Origin: Acinetobacter sp. HR7
Lineage (GTDB): Bacteria > Pseudomonadota > Gammaproteobacteria > Pseudomonadales > Moraxellaceae
Reading direction: 5' to 3'
DNA length: 34,782 nt
Assembly: GCF_000773685.1 (NCBI RefSeq)
Contig: NZ_JPQO01000173.1
Coordinates: 1 to 34,782, forward strand
Shown here: positions 17,819 to 26,595 of the stretch, one piece after another
Numbering within the stretch: position 1 is the first letter of the stretch
How the letters are laid out: each line of letters begins with the position of its first letter
The notes under the pieces: model-generated
The model's input: the letters and a program-made list of their open reading frames with translations, nothing else
What the model was told of the DNA's origin: nothing
Database searches by the model: none
Program-made: the position numbers and the translations under genes

Positions 17819-18295
17819 ATGGAAAAGATCGCCTTTCAGAACTTGTATGCAGAACCCTATACTCATTGTTATGGCTGTGGCCGTAACAATCTACATGGTT
17901 ATCAACTAAAAAGTTATTGGGAAGAATTTCCGGTACGTACGATCTCCCATATTCAGCCAGCTGCACACTATACTGGGGGCGTTCCCGATCATCTCTACGG
18001 CGGTCTGATTGCTTCCCTACTCGACTGTCATGGTACAGCTACTGCCGCTGCTTTTAAAAGTCATGCGCTTGGGATTAAATTTGATGGAAACGAGAATTTG
18101 GTTCGCTGTGTGACTGGTAATTTGAATATTCAGTTTATTCGACCGGTCCTGGTTAATACCGAAATTACACTCACAGGTGAACTGATGAAAATTGAAGACC
18201 GTAAAATCTGGGTAGCTCTATCTTTGTCTGCAAATGAGATCAAATGTGCCAAAGCGGAAATGCTGGCAATCCAAATGAAACAGCCCCTGGATTAA
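17819..18295 (+). CDS. PaaI-like hotdog-fold thioesterase
   Basis: 158 residues, a single hotdog domain. The N-terminal H-C-Y-G-C-G motif is typical of a PaaI/YbgC-neighbour subgroup, and H-x-x-G-G-L-I-A-S-L-L-D-C-H-G-T-A holds the helix with the catalytic Asp region. Such enzymes hydrolyse acyl-CoA thioesters; the acyl group is not predictable. AGGA lies about 5 bases upstream of the ATG. The 3' end of the gene forms the 5' arm of the terminator and its stop codon is in the hairpin loop. It is convergent with the c-di-GMP gene. Confidence 0.85.
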   Translation: MEKIAFQNLYAEPYTHCYGCGRNNLHGYQLKSYWEEFPVRTISHIQPAAHYTGGVPDHLYGGLIASLLDCHGTATAAAFKSHALGIKFDGNENLVRCVTGNLNIQFIRPVLVNTEITLTGELMKIEDRKIWVALSLSANEIKCAKAEMLAIQMKQPLD

Positions 18296-18305
18296 GGGGC
18301 TGTTT
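18278..18305. terminator. terminator hairpin overlapping the thioesterase stop codon
   Basis: Stem AAACAGCCCC / GGGGCTGTTT (18278-18287, 18296-18305). The loop TGGATTAA contains the stop codon (18293-18295). It could also end the minus-strand GGDEF-EAL gene. The T run is short. Confidence 0.8.
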
Positions 18306-18321
18306 GAAATTTTCTATCAGA

Positions 18322-20388
18322 TTAGGATGCTATAGCAGTTGCGGTTGCGCGCAACTCCTGAACATGCACTGGTCGACTGAGCAGATAACCTTGTAACTGT
18401 TCACAACCTAAACGCGCCAGAATATCTGCCTGAGACTGGGTTTCTACCCCTTCTGCCGTCACCTTTAATCCGAGTTTGATCGCGAGATGAATAATACTTT
18501 CTAGAATCATTTCTTCTTTGGAATCTGCGATCAGTCCCTGAATGAATTCCTTATCAATTTTTAATTCATTCACAGGTAAATTTTTCAGATACAGGAAGCT
18601 GGAATGTCCGGTACCAAAGTCATCAATCGCCAGCTGAATGCCCATATCACGCAAATGCTCTAGAGTGCGGATCGTAGAATCAATGTGATGCATCGCGGTC
18701 GATTCTGTAATTTCAATCATCAGATGCTTAGGATTAATCTGATAACGTGCCAGCAGTTCTTCTAAGTTTTTAAACAGGTTCTTATGCTCAAATTGCACTG
18801 CTGATAGATTCACCGCAATCGGGAAATAATTCTTGCCTTGCTGTTCCCATTCCTGAATTTGTCTGCAGGCTTCTTCTAATGCCCAATAACCCATCGGAAT
18901 AATCAGACCGGTTTTTTCCGCACCCTTAATAAACATAATTGGAGACAATAAACCCAAGGTCGGATGCTGCCAGCGGATTAAGGCTTCAACTCCACAAATC
19001 TCCAAGTTATCAGCACGAAACTTAGGCTGGTAATAGAGTTCAAATTGATGCGCGTCGACCGCTTTATACAGGTCATTAATCAGTTCACTCTGGCTTCTAG
19101 ATTCCTTTTCTTCCTCACTGAAGTTAAAGAAGGAATAGGTATTCCGCCCTTGATTTTTAGAAGCCAACATGGCTGCATCGGCATTAATCAATAAGTCCTG
19201 AACATTCTCTCCATGCTCTGGAAAGAGTGAAATCCCGATACTGCCTGAAATATTGATCGATTTCCCAATGATCAGGAAACTCTCCTGAATGGTATGCAGA
19301 ATATCTTCGGCAAGTTTGGCCGCTTCCTCAGGCATCACATTTTCCATAATCAACAGGAACTCATCGCCGCCAATACGTAACAATTTCGATTGATCATTGA
19401 GGAGTGTATGAATCCGGTTGGCTAGCTGAATCAGTAACTGGTCTCCGACATGGTGACCAAATACATCATTCACCGCTTTAAAGCGGTCTAGATCAATATA
19501 GAGAAAGGCAAATTGCGCATTACGATATTGATGATCGTTAAACAGGAAATGGGCATATTCCGATAAATAGAGCCGGTTTGGCAGTTTGGTCAGATTGTCC
19601 AATACTGCCTGGTTGGCCAGCTCTTTGTTGGCTTGTGCTAACTGGCGGCTGCGTTGTTCCAGACGTTGTTCCAGCATCGCGACACTGAAGCCTGCCACCA
19701 GAACCAGACAGGTGGTGAATACTACAGTAATCAGTAATTCTCGTTCCAGCATGGTCATTTCGACCATGTCATGCCCCCCGATTGAATGAAAACTGCTGGC
19801 TGCCATCCCTGTATAATGCATGCCAACAATCGTCAGGGTTAGCATCAGTGCCACACTGGCCTTGACCCAGATACTACGGCGAGCTAGCTCACGGTTCTTA
19901 AATAGCATCCAGAAAGCCAGACCTGAACCACTGATCGCAATCAGAATTGAACAGATGACCAGTAAAGAATCATAGCGGATGATATGTCCTTGCACGACCA
20001 TACTCATCATCCCGGTATAGTGCATGCCGGCAATGCCCAGCCCCATCAACACAGCCCCCAGAATCAAGCGTGCGAAAGGTAAGGTTGGTCGCGTTGTCAG
20101 CCAAATGGCAAAGATTGAAGCAATAAAGGCAATCACATATGAGGCAACCGTCAAGCCAGTACTGAAATAAGCATTTGCGGGCATATGGCTGGCACTCATG
20201 CCAACAAAATGCATGGCCCAGATCGATAGACCAAGAATGGCACCACTTGCAGCCAGCACTAACTTTTCAAATCTGGGAGGCGCGTTACGGAAAAGCAGTT
20301 GTTCAATGGAAATCGCAAAGTAACAGGTCAATAGCGCGACGAAAATCGAGCCTATTACCAGATTAATGTCATAATGCACATGAATCAT
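18322..20388 (-). CDS. MHYT-GGDEF-EAL membrane c-di-GMP enzyme
   Basis: 688 residues. The N-terminal MHYT sensor has about seven membrane helices (residues 8-240) with signature copies M-H-F-V-G (59-63), M-H-Y-T-G (122-126) and M-H-Y-T-G (190-194). MHYT domains are proposed to bind copper and to sense oxygen, CO or NO. A short coiled linker leads to a GGDEF domain with intact G-G-D-E-F at 340-344, then an EAL domain with E-A-L at 468-470, N-L-S, E-I-T-E, D-D-F-G-T-G (589-594), K-I-D and A-E-G-V-E-T. Both active sites look complete. The RxxD product-inhibition site expected before GGDEF is replaced by N-D-Q-S, so the cyclase would escape feedback inhibition. The architecture matches MucR/NbdA of Pseudomonas, so the net activity could be either direction. 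GGA lies about 7 bases before the start. Confidence 0.93.
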   Translation of the reverse strand: MIHVHYDINLVIGSIFVALLTCYFAISIEQLLFRNAPPRFEKLVLAASGAILGLSIWAMHFVGMSASHMPANAYFSTGLTVASYVIAFIASIFAIWLTTRPTLPFARLILGAVLMGLGIAGMHYTGMMSMVVQGHIIRYDSLLVICSILIAISGSGLAFWMLFKNRELARRSIWVKASVALMLTLTIVGMHYTGMAASSFHSIGGHDMVEMTMLERELLITVVFTTCLVLVAGFSVAMLEQRLEQRSRQLAQANKELANQAVLDNLTKLPNRLYLSEYAHFLFNDHQYRNAQFAFLYIDLDRFKAVNDVFGHHVGDQLLIQLANRIHTLLNDQSKLLRIGGDEFLLIMENVMPEEAAKLAEDILHTIQESFLIIGKSINISGSIGISLFPEHGENVQDLLINADAAMLASKNQGRNTYSFFNFSEEEKESRSQSELINDLYKAVDAHQFELYYQPKFRADNLEICGVEALIRWQHPTLGLLSPIMFIKGAEKTGLIIPMGYWALEEACRQIQEWEQQGKNYFPIAVNLSAVQFEHKNLFKNLEELLARYQINPKHLMIEITESTAMHHIDSTIRTLEHLRDMGIQLAIDDFGTGHSSFLYLKNLPVNELKIDKEFIQGLIADSKEEMILESIIHLAIKLGLKVTAEGVETQSQADILARLGCEQLQGYLLSRPVHVQELRATATAIAS

Positions 20389-20827
20389 ATATCATTCCGT
20401 ATAGGCTTCCTTTACCCACCTGTTTAAGCCTACCTGCATTTTTATCAGCCTAATGTTAGGATATCCAAAACCGTTGGTTACCCCCTTATACCCTGGGTCA
20501 GCATTAACCGTTAAGATTTTTAATTTATAAACACTTAAAACTACAATAATTTAAAGCACAACAAAACCGTCGTTTTACCAACCTGATGTGGCAAAGGTAA
20601 AATCGAAAATTGAATATATATTAAAAGTGTTTCGTATTTTAGCAAATGGTTAAAACCATCTATTGTCTATAAAATCATAGATTTCTATCACAATATTATA
20701 AATTTCAACTAAATAAATCATATTTTTAATCAAAATAAATATTTTTTAATTTACCAATTTTCAACAAAACCTAAAAAAACAGCCTGCAATTGCAGGCTGT
20801 TTTAAAGTCATGAGTGAAAGTAAAAAA
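20389..20827. other. AT-rich intergenic region between the c-di-GMP gene and prc
   Basis: A 439-base gap. The left part (20389-20520) is the upstream region of the c-di-GMP gene and has a short inverted repeat TAGGCTT / AAGCCTA. The middle is extremely AT-rich with no frame of note. The right end holds the prc terminator. No gene or RNA is seen. Confidence 0.55.
20777..20804 (-). terminator. intrinsic terminator after prc
   Basis: A perfect 28-base palindrome with arms AAACAGCCTGC / GCAGGCTGTTT around AATT, flanked by A and T runs, just beyond the prc stop. Confidence 0.9.
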
Positions 20828-23017
20828 TTACTTTGCTTTTCCTTGCAAACGCGCATAGTCCAGCAATACATGTGCCGCTTCAGTGATGAATGCTTCCTCT
20901 TCTGGCAATTGTGGACGCTCTTTCGCCTTCATCTTGGCACGTGCCTCGATCATTGCATCCAGAGAAGCCTGATAGCTTTCCCAGTTGGCATAAGGTTTTA
21001 AACCTGTTGCTGCACGACGGGCATTTTCAGCTTCCAGGGTTCTGCGTTCCAATTCAGCCAGCTCAGCCTTACGCTGATTCAGATCCAGCACCAGGCGTTT
21101 CTGATCATCAGTCTTTTTCTGAATGGCTTTACGCTGTTCCAGATATTTAAACTGCGGATCCAGATTGACGCGAACTTGTGAGCTCTTCACCAAATCAGGG
21201 ACATATTTCTGCACCTCGCCTTCGCGCTTGAATGGTGCCGTTGGAATGGTATCCCATTGCAGCGCATTTTTAGCCTTACGCTCACCAAACTCTTCGTTAT
21301 AGATATCCACCAGCTTAATATCTGGAATCACACCCTTATTCTGGGTACTTCCCCCAGTAATCCGGTAGAACTTACGCTGGGTCAGCGTGGCCTGGCCATA
21401 GGCCAAGCTGTCTAACTGAACCTGTGCAGTTCCCTTTCCTGTGGTGGTACTGCCAATCACAATCCCGCGTTCATAGTCCTGAATCGCTGCCGAGTAAATT
21501 TCACTTGCTGACGCAGAAGCCAGGTTTACCAATACGGCTAATGGACCGGCATACGTTTGTGCACCGCCATCATCATCTTCAAAGACGCTGACATTACCGT
21601 TGCCATCCCGAATCAGTACCACAGGACCGGACTTGATCACCTGTCCCAACATACGTGCCACTTCTTCAAGTGAACCACCCGGGTTATTACGCAGGTCGAT
21701 CAGAATTCCTTCTACATTCTTAGCAGACAGTTCTTTCAGTGCATTATTGGTATCTTCAGATACTGAACGATAGTCCGTACCGGCACGACGGGCACGGTAG
21801 TTCAGATAGAAAGATGGTATTTCAATCACACCAAACTGATGTTTCTTACCATCACGCTGGACCTCAACCACACGGGTACGAACACCAGCATCTTCTTCCT
21901 GAATCACGTCACGGGTAATGGTCACATTACGCGCCTGGCTCAGGCTGGCACCTGGACCCAGCAAACGTAAAGTCACTTTCGTACCACGTTTACCCCGGAT
22001 TAGGCCGACGATCTCATTACTTGGCCAACCGATGACATCCACCATAGCTTCGCCATCTTGCGCAACACCAATGATGCGGTCACCAGATTTTACCTGACCA
22101 GATTTGCTGGCTGGGCCACCTTCAACGATGGTTTCAATCTTGGTGTAGTCTTCATTACCCCGTTCCGGACGAATCGACACCCCAATGCCTTCAAGCTGTA
22201 AAGTAGTCTGACGGTTCAGCTCCATCGCATCCACAGGCGGGAAGTAATTACTGTGTGGATCATAAGTCAGCATCATCGCATTCAGTGTCTTGTCCAACAC
22301 ATCATCACTCTTGATCCGGCTGAGACGTTCCAGCTGGCGGGTATAACGTTTGGTCAGTGTTTGGACTGGCGTCAAATCTTCAGGGCCTGCCAGATCCTGA
22401 CCATTGGCCAGTTCCGGATTGGCTTTTAGTGCCTTCTGCTTCGCCAATTCTTCTTCTTTACTAATGGTCAGATTAATCAGCTGAGATACCAGCATTTTCG
22501 ACCAGTAAGCGCGCTGCTCTGCTTGAGTCTTAAAGAAAGGTGCTTTTTCGCGATCGGTATCGATATACACATTGGTCTGATGCAGGTTTTGTGGCTTTTT
22601 CAGCTCTTCTAGCATGAAGGTATAAAACTGTTTCAGGCGATCACGATAATGTGCATGAATTTCAAATGGGCCTGTCAAATTGCCGGCTTTTAGGTTGGCA
22701 CCAAAATTGGCGCCATAACGTTTTTTATAATCTTCAACTTCTGATGCCAGGAACAAGCTGTGTTCCGCATCTAAACTATCAATATAGAAATCAAAAATAC
22801 GCTGTGAGGTTTGCGCATCCAGACGCAAATTCAAATAATGCTGACGGTCGACCAATGTAGCCAACTGTCTGGATACAAGCGCTTGTTCTTGAGTAGGTTG
22901 TATGGCTTTGCTGGTGACTTCTGATTTTTCAGCAGCAATCGCATCGCTTACCACATGGGTAAAAAAGAATCCGCCTGTCGCAATCGCAACTGCGCAAGCT
23001 ACTGTTTGAAGTTTCAT
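20828..23017 (-). CDS. prc: tail-specific carboxy-terminal periplasmic protease
   Basis: 729 residues from the ATG at 23015-23017, which starts a clear signal peptide (V-A-C-A-V-A-I-A-T-G-G). A frame extended to a TTG at 23048-23050 would put a basic stretch before the signal, so it was not used. Order: signal peptide, N-terminal helical domain, PDZ domain (about 240-330, with G-V-S-I-R-P-E), then the S41 catalytic domain. The Ser/Lys dyad is Ser503 in A-S-A-S-A-S-E and Lys528 in T-T-G-K-G-T-A-Q, spaced 25 residues as in E. coli Prc. The C-terminal part is helical. Prc cleaves the C-termini of periplasmic proteins and controls peptidoglycan hydrolases such as MepS via NlpI. It is divergent from nagZ, also a cell-wall recycling gene. 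Confidence 0.95.
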   Translation of the reverse strand: MKLQTVACAVAIATGGFFFTHVVSDAIAAEKSEVTSKAIQPTQEQALVSRQLATLVDRQHYLNLRLDAQTSQRIFDFYIDSLDAEHSLFLASEVEDYKKRYGANFGANLKAGNLTGPFEIHAHYRDRLKQFYTFMLEELKKPQNLHQTNVYIDTDREKAPFFKTQAEQRAYWSKMLVSQLINLTISKEEELAKQKALKANPELANGQDLAGPEDLTPVQTLTKRYTRQLERLSRIKSDDVLDKTLNAMMLTYDPHSNYFPPVDAMELNRQTTLQLEGIGVSIRPERGNEDYTKIETIVEGGPASKSGQVKSGDRIIGVAQDGEAMVDVIGWPSNEIVGLIRGKRGTKVTLRLLGPGASLSQARNVTITRDVIQEEDAGVRTRVVEVQRDGKKHQFGVIEIPSFYLNYRARRAGTDYRSVSEDTNNALKELSAKNVEGILIDLRNNPGGSLEEVARMLGQVIKSGPVVLIRDGNGNVSVFEDDDGGAQTYAGPLAVLVNLASASASEIYSAAIQDYERGIVIGSTTTGKGTAQVQLDSLAYGQATLTQRKFYRITGGSTQNKGVIPDIKLVDIYNEEFGERKAKNALQWDTIPTAPFKREGEVQKYVPDLVKSSQVRVNLDPQFKYLEQRKAIQKKTDDQKRLVLDLNQRKAELAELERRTLEAENARRAATGLKPYANWESYQASLDAMIEARAKMKAKERPQLPEEEAFITEAAHVLLDYARLQGKAK

Positions 23018-23217
23018 AAATAGTTCGTACTTCCTTGGTCGCCTGACCAATTTAACTGTGTCGTTTTCCGATCAAAAATGAAGGTATTCGCGATCTTAAA
23101 CAACTTAATAAGTTTATGTTGTGTAGTTTTATCATATTCTGTACAGCTAAAGTGTAGCAAAAGATTGCAGAAATCAGGTATTGTTTCCGCTGAAAAATAC
23201 GAATATGGACACTGCAT

Positions 23218-24240
23218 ATGATTGGCGCATTGATGCTCGACATCGCTGGCACTCAACTTACCCAGGAAGATATTGAATTGCTGCAGGCTCCGCAGGTTGG
23301 CGGGGTAATTCTGTTTGGTCGCAATATTGAATCCCCGGCTCAGGTTCGTGCTTTGACCGATCATATGCGCCAGATTCGTCCAGATATTCTGATTGCTGTG
23401 GATCAGGAAGGTGGCCGCGTTCAGCGCCTCAAACAAGGCTTTACCCTACTTCCTGCCATGGGCTGTTTTGGTGAGCTGTATCAGGCTGAACCAGAACGTG
23501 CTTTAGAGCTTGCTGAAAAATGTGGCTGGTTGATGGCGACCGAAGTACTGGCGGTTGGTATCGATTTCAGTTTTGCTCCGGTACTGGATCTGAATGATAT
23601 CAGTGATGTGATCGGTGACCGCAGCTTTGCTAAGAGTATCCAGGACATTATTCCACTTGCAAGTGCTTTCCTCAAAGGTATGAAACGCGCCGGCATGGCC
23701 TCCACCGGTAAACATTTCCCGGGTCATGGCTCTGTTAAGGCTGATTCGCACGTGGCTGCTGCCGTGGACACCCGTAGTTATGAAGAAATCCAGCAAAAAG
23801 ACATGCAGACCTTTATCCAGCTACAACCTCAACTAGATGCCCTCATGCCAGCGCATGTCATCTATAGCCAAGTCGATCCAAATCCGGCTGGTTTCTCGGA
23901 ATTCTGGATTCAGAAAGTCTTACGTCAGGAGCTTGGTTTCGACGGCGTCCTGTTCTCGGATGACCTGAGCATGCAAGCCGCTTGTGTGGCTGGTGGCGCT
24001 GATGCCCGTATTCAAGCCGCGCTGAATGCCGGTTGCGATATGGGCTTGGTATGTAATGACCGTGTGGCACAATGTGTGGCATTAGAAGGTATTGTCGACC
24101 TACCTTTGCCCAATCAGGAACGCCTGGAACGCATGCGTGGCCGCATTCCTGAGATAGAGGTCGGTGAAGTATTAGACCTAGGTGATGAATGGTGTCAGGT
24201 GCGTGACGAAATCACTGCATTTAAAAACCAGTTTGCTTAA
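23218..24240 (+). CDS. nagZ: beta-N-acetylhexosaminidase NagZ
   Basis: 340-residue glycoside hydrolase family 3 enzyme that removes GlcNAc from anhydromuropeptides during peptidoglycan recycling. The anhydroMurNAc products act as inducers of AmpC-type beta-lactamases in some bacteria. Landmarks are V-D-Q-E-G-G-R-V-Q-R, the loop K-H-F-P-G-H-G (165-171) with the acid/base His, and the nucleophile Asp in F-S-D-D-L-S-M. Length and motifs match E. coli NagZ. It is divergent from prc across a 200-base gap; the ribosome site is weak. A terminator follows. Confidence 0.96.
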   Translation: MIGALMLDIAGTQLTQEDIELLQAPQVGGVILFGRNIESPAQVRALTDHMRQIRPDILIAVDQEGGRVQRLKQGFTLLPAMGCFGELYQAEPERALELAEKCGWLMATEVLAVGIDFSFAPVLDLNDISDVIGDRSFAKSIQDIIPLASAFLKGMKRAGMASTGKHFPGHGSVKADSHVAAAVDTRSYEEIQQKDMQTFIQLQPQLDALMPAHVIYSQVDPNPAGFSEFWIQKVLRQELGFDGVLFSDDLSMQAACVAGGADARIQAALNAGCDMGLVCNDRVAQCVALEGIVDLPLPNQERLERMRGRIPEIEVGEVLDLGDEWCQVRDEITAFKNQFA

Positions 24241-24274
24241 GTTTTCTTATCCAACGAATTGCTGAAAATACGAC

Positions 24275-24304
24275 AAAAGGAACACCACAAGGTGTTCCTT
24301 TTTG
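24275..24304 (+). terminator. intrinsic terminator after nagZ
   Basis: Stem AAAAGGAACACC / GGTGTTCCTTTT (24275-24286, 24291-24302), loop ACAA, with a following T run. Confidence 0.92.
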
Positions 24305-24357
24305 TTTATGATGTCTTTGTATAAAAATCAATACAATAACAACAAGGTCAGGATGAC

Positions 24358-25221
24358 ATGTCAGCACAACTTTCACAGCATCGCCATATTTCTTTTACCG
24401 CGCATTACACCGGTTATATCTGGTACCAGATGGGCATCTCACATCCAGTTTTTGCCACAGGCCGGGGAAAATTTCTTGCCGCGCTGGTTCACCCTTTGGA
24501 AACCTGGGCTGAAAAGCACGTCGGTGGTAGTATGCGGACTACCCTGCGTCAGCGCCATCAGATGATTGACGAACATCTGTGTCAACTGATTCAGCAACAC
24601 CCAAAACTACAAGTGCTAGAAATTGCCTGTGGCCTGTCACCGCGTAGCTGGAATTTCAGACAGAAATTCCCGGAGATCAATTATCGTGAACTAGATCTCC
24701 CCGATATGGCCAAGATCAAAACCCAGGCGCTAAAAGCACTAGATCAGGATGCACCCGAAGTACTGACCGCCGATATTTTTAGTGAAGAACTGGCTAATAT
24801 TTTTCAGGTCTTTGATCCCGAACAGCCATTGGTGGTGATTAGTGAAGGCCTGATTAACTACTTTGATAAAGACCTATTGCAGACTTTATTAAAAGGTATT
24901 GCAGAATATGGGCAACGCTTCCCGGAGATTCATTACCTCAGTGATATTTATCCTGAACCGGTCAAAAACCGTCTGGCCAGTTTTATCTGGGCCTGCAGCC
25001 GTTTACTGAAGTTTATGTCCCGCAGTGCCTTTACCTTTCATTTTAAGTCACCGCAGGAATTGCAGCAGTTCTGCCAGCAGGCAGGTTTTGCTAACGTAGA
25101 GATTCAACAGCCACAGCGTTATTTTGCTAAACCTCGTCAGCCAAACCCGATTATCGAGCAAGATGAACATCTCGGTGATCTGGTCTGGATGATTCATGCG
25201 ACTAAAAAAAACAGCGGTTAA
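24358..25221 (+). CDS. class I SAM methyltransferase, leucine-carboxyl-methyltransferase-like
   Basis: 287 residues. The SAM-binding motif I is E-I-A-C-G-L-S-P-R-S-W, followed by the acidic strand end Y-R-E-L-D-L-P-D-M and D-I-F. A later V-I-S-E-G-L-I-N-Y-F matches the LCM (PF04072-like) family pattern. AGGA precedes the ATG by 5 bases. The family methylates small molecules or carboxyl groups; the substrate is unknown. It is a single-gene unit between two terminators, and its last codons and stop are part of the downstream hairpin. A different frame starting at 24302 overlaps the terminator and was rejected. Confidence 0.82.
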   Translation: MSAQLSQHRHISFTAHYTGYIWYQMGISHPVFATGRGKFLAALVHPLETWAEKHVGGSMRTTLRQRHQMIDEHLCQLIQQHPKLQVLEIACGLSPRSWNFRQKFPEINYRELDLPDMAKIKTQALKALDQDAPEVLTADIFSEELANIFQVFDPEQPLVVISEGLINYFDKDLLQTLLKGIAEYGQRFPEIHYLSDIYPEPVKNRLASFIWACSRLLKFMSRSAFTFHFKSPQELQQFCQQAGFANVEIQQPQRYFAKPRQPNPIIEQDEHLGDLVWMIHATKKNSG

Positions 25222-25234
25222 TCCGCTGTTTTTT
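25204..25234 (+). terminator. terminator with the methyltransferase stop codon in its loop
   Basis: Stem AAAACAGCGG / CCGCTGTTTT (25208-25217, 25223-25232) and loop TTAAT, which holds the stop TAA (25219-25221). It is also the likely end of the minus-strand hydrolase-PilZ gene. Confidence 0.9.
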
Positions 25235-25257
25235 ATTTCTATTATTTGGAGCCTTGA

Positions 25258-26595
25258 TTAAACCACGGCATCAAAGGATGGCGCTTCTAGCATCGCTTTC
25301 TGATGACGTACAAAACGCAACAAACGATCTGCCACATCAAAACTGCCATGCTTGAACAGGGCACGGATCTGATTCTCAGTATGTTCAAAGATCAGGCATT
25401 CAATTTTGAACTCTCCTTCTTCATCTTCCAAATGCAGCGCTAAATCTCGTGGATACTGAATTGCCTGCTGAACCTGAGCTGCATCCAGTTCCAGCAATAC
25501 GCCAAAGAAACTCAAATCCACAATGGTTGCATCTAGGCGTAAATCAGAATGACGGTGACTCAAAAAACGTTCCGGAGTTTGTACTGGAATTCGTTCTTCG
25601 CCACGGCGTTCAATTTGCTGCATCTGTTCACGGGTAAATGGAATAATGCCTTCCAGCTGATCAATCGGTTCATCTCGCAGGAATGTGGCAAATAAATGCA
25701 TGGTTTCCTTACGGCGTTGCAACTGTGGTACATGATCCGCCCCCGCAATTTGGGCGTACTGCATATCTGGACACTGCAGGGCAAAGTTGGCATTTTCATG
25801 TGGCAAGGTAAAGCTGTCATACTGACCACACGCGACCAGCACCTTGCATTGTGGAATAGGTACATTGGTTAGACGCAGCAGACGGTTACAGTTGATGTCA
25901 TAACGATCCTGCTCTGTCTCGGTAAATTCTGCCATCTGTCTAAAGAACAGGCGTTTTGCTGTTGGTGACATTTTGGTTTCCGTCAGGCGGGCATGATTGA
26001 CCAGATACAGAATCACTGCCTGACCAAATTCATCCATCCGACCTTCTTTCATCAGGTGTAGAGACTCCTCCAGCAGCATACGCCAGCTCTTACGGGTCTT
26101 CTGCATTACACCCATCAGGATCATGCGATCGACCAGTTCCGGACGTTGATTTGCCAGACAGGAAGCAACCACAGAGCCGAGTGACATCCCCAGCACCGCC
26201 ACTTTAGGTAAATGCATCTGTTCCAGCCAACGCCCCAACATGCCAGCCAATTCTTCTAATTCCAGCGTTCCAGCAGAGACACCTGTGTCGACATTGGTAA
26301 TCTGCTTATTGGCACCCATTGAAGGCAGGTCAATCAGGATAATCGGACCGGCATCGAACAGCTGCTCAACACAGTATTTATAGGAATTAAAATTCTGGAA
26401 TGCACCCCCAATAATGACCATTGGGGTCATGTGCAGCGTGTCTGGACGGGCAATTGCCATATATTCAATTTTCCAGCCATCCATCCAGGTAGTACGTGGT
26501 GGCTGTTTGAAACTGTTTTTATCGTAAAGATCAAAAAAGTCATAATGGCTCGGTTGATCAGTGCTCGGGTGATCCATCTGGATAATGGAATTCAT
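25258..26595 (-). CDS. alpha/beta hydrolase fused to a C-terminal PilZ domain
   Basis: 445 residues. Residues about 40-310 are an alpha/beta hydrolase with G-G-A oxyanion-type loop (63-65), nucleophile elbow G-M-S-L-G (Ser138), likely acid Asp260 in G-Q-Y-D and His288 in A-D-H-V. The layout and local motifs (I-D-L-P-S-M-G, R-Y-D-I-N near 231) resemble RhlA, which makes hydroxyalkanoyl lipid dimers from acyl-ACP. Residues about 325-435 form a PilZ domain with both c-di-GMP motifs intact: R-x-x-x-R at 331-335 and D-L-S-F-F-G at 360-365. The fusion suggests an enzyme allosterically controlled by c-di-GMP; the substrate is inferred only. A strong GGAGG-type ribosome site precedes the ATG. An MHYT-GGDEF-EAL gene about 5 kb away could set the ligand level. 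Confidence 0.85.
   Translation of the reverse strand: MNSIIQMDHPSTDQPSHYDFFDLYDKNSFKQPPRTTWMDGWKIEYMAIARPDTLHMTPMVIIGGAFQNFNSYKYCVEQLFDAGPIILIDLPSMGANKQITNVDTGVSAGTLELEELAGMLGRWLEQMHLPKVAVLGMSLGSVVASCLANQRPELVDRMILMGVMQKTRKSWRMLLEESLHLMKEGRMDEFGQAVILYLVNHARLTETKMSPTAKRLFFRQMAEFTETEQDRYDINCNRLLRLTNVPIPQCKVLVACGQYDSFTLPHENANFALQCPDMQYAQIAGADHVPQLQRRKETMHLFATFLRDEPIDQLEGIIPFTREQMQQIERRGEERIPVQTPERFLSHRHSDLRLDATIVDLSFFGVLLELDAAQVQQAIQYPRDLALHLEDEEGEFKIECLIFEHTENQIRALFKHGSFDVADRLLRFVRHQKAMLEAPSFDAVV

Noticed and set aside
23018..23050. TTG-initiated extension of prc
   Set aside because: It would add a basic 11-residue stretch before a complete signal peptide; the ATG at 23015-23017 gives a normal export signal.
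23014..23436. 140-codon minus-strand frame across the prc-nagZ gap
   Set aside because: It is antisense to the start of nagZ and overlaps the prc promoter region; composition is not protein-like.
24302..24565. 87-codon plus-strand frame at the methyltransferase start
   Set aside because: It starts in the nagZ terminator T run and overlaps the methyltransferase in another frame; no ribosome site.
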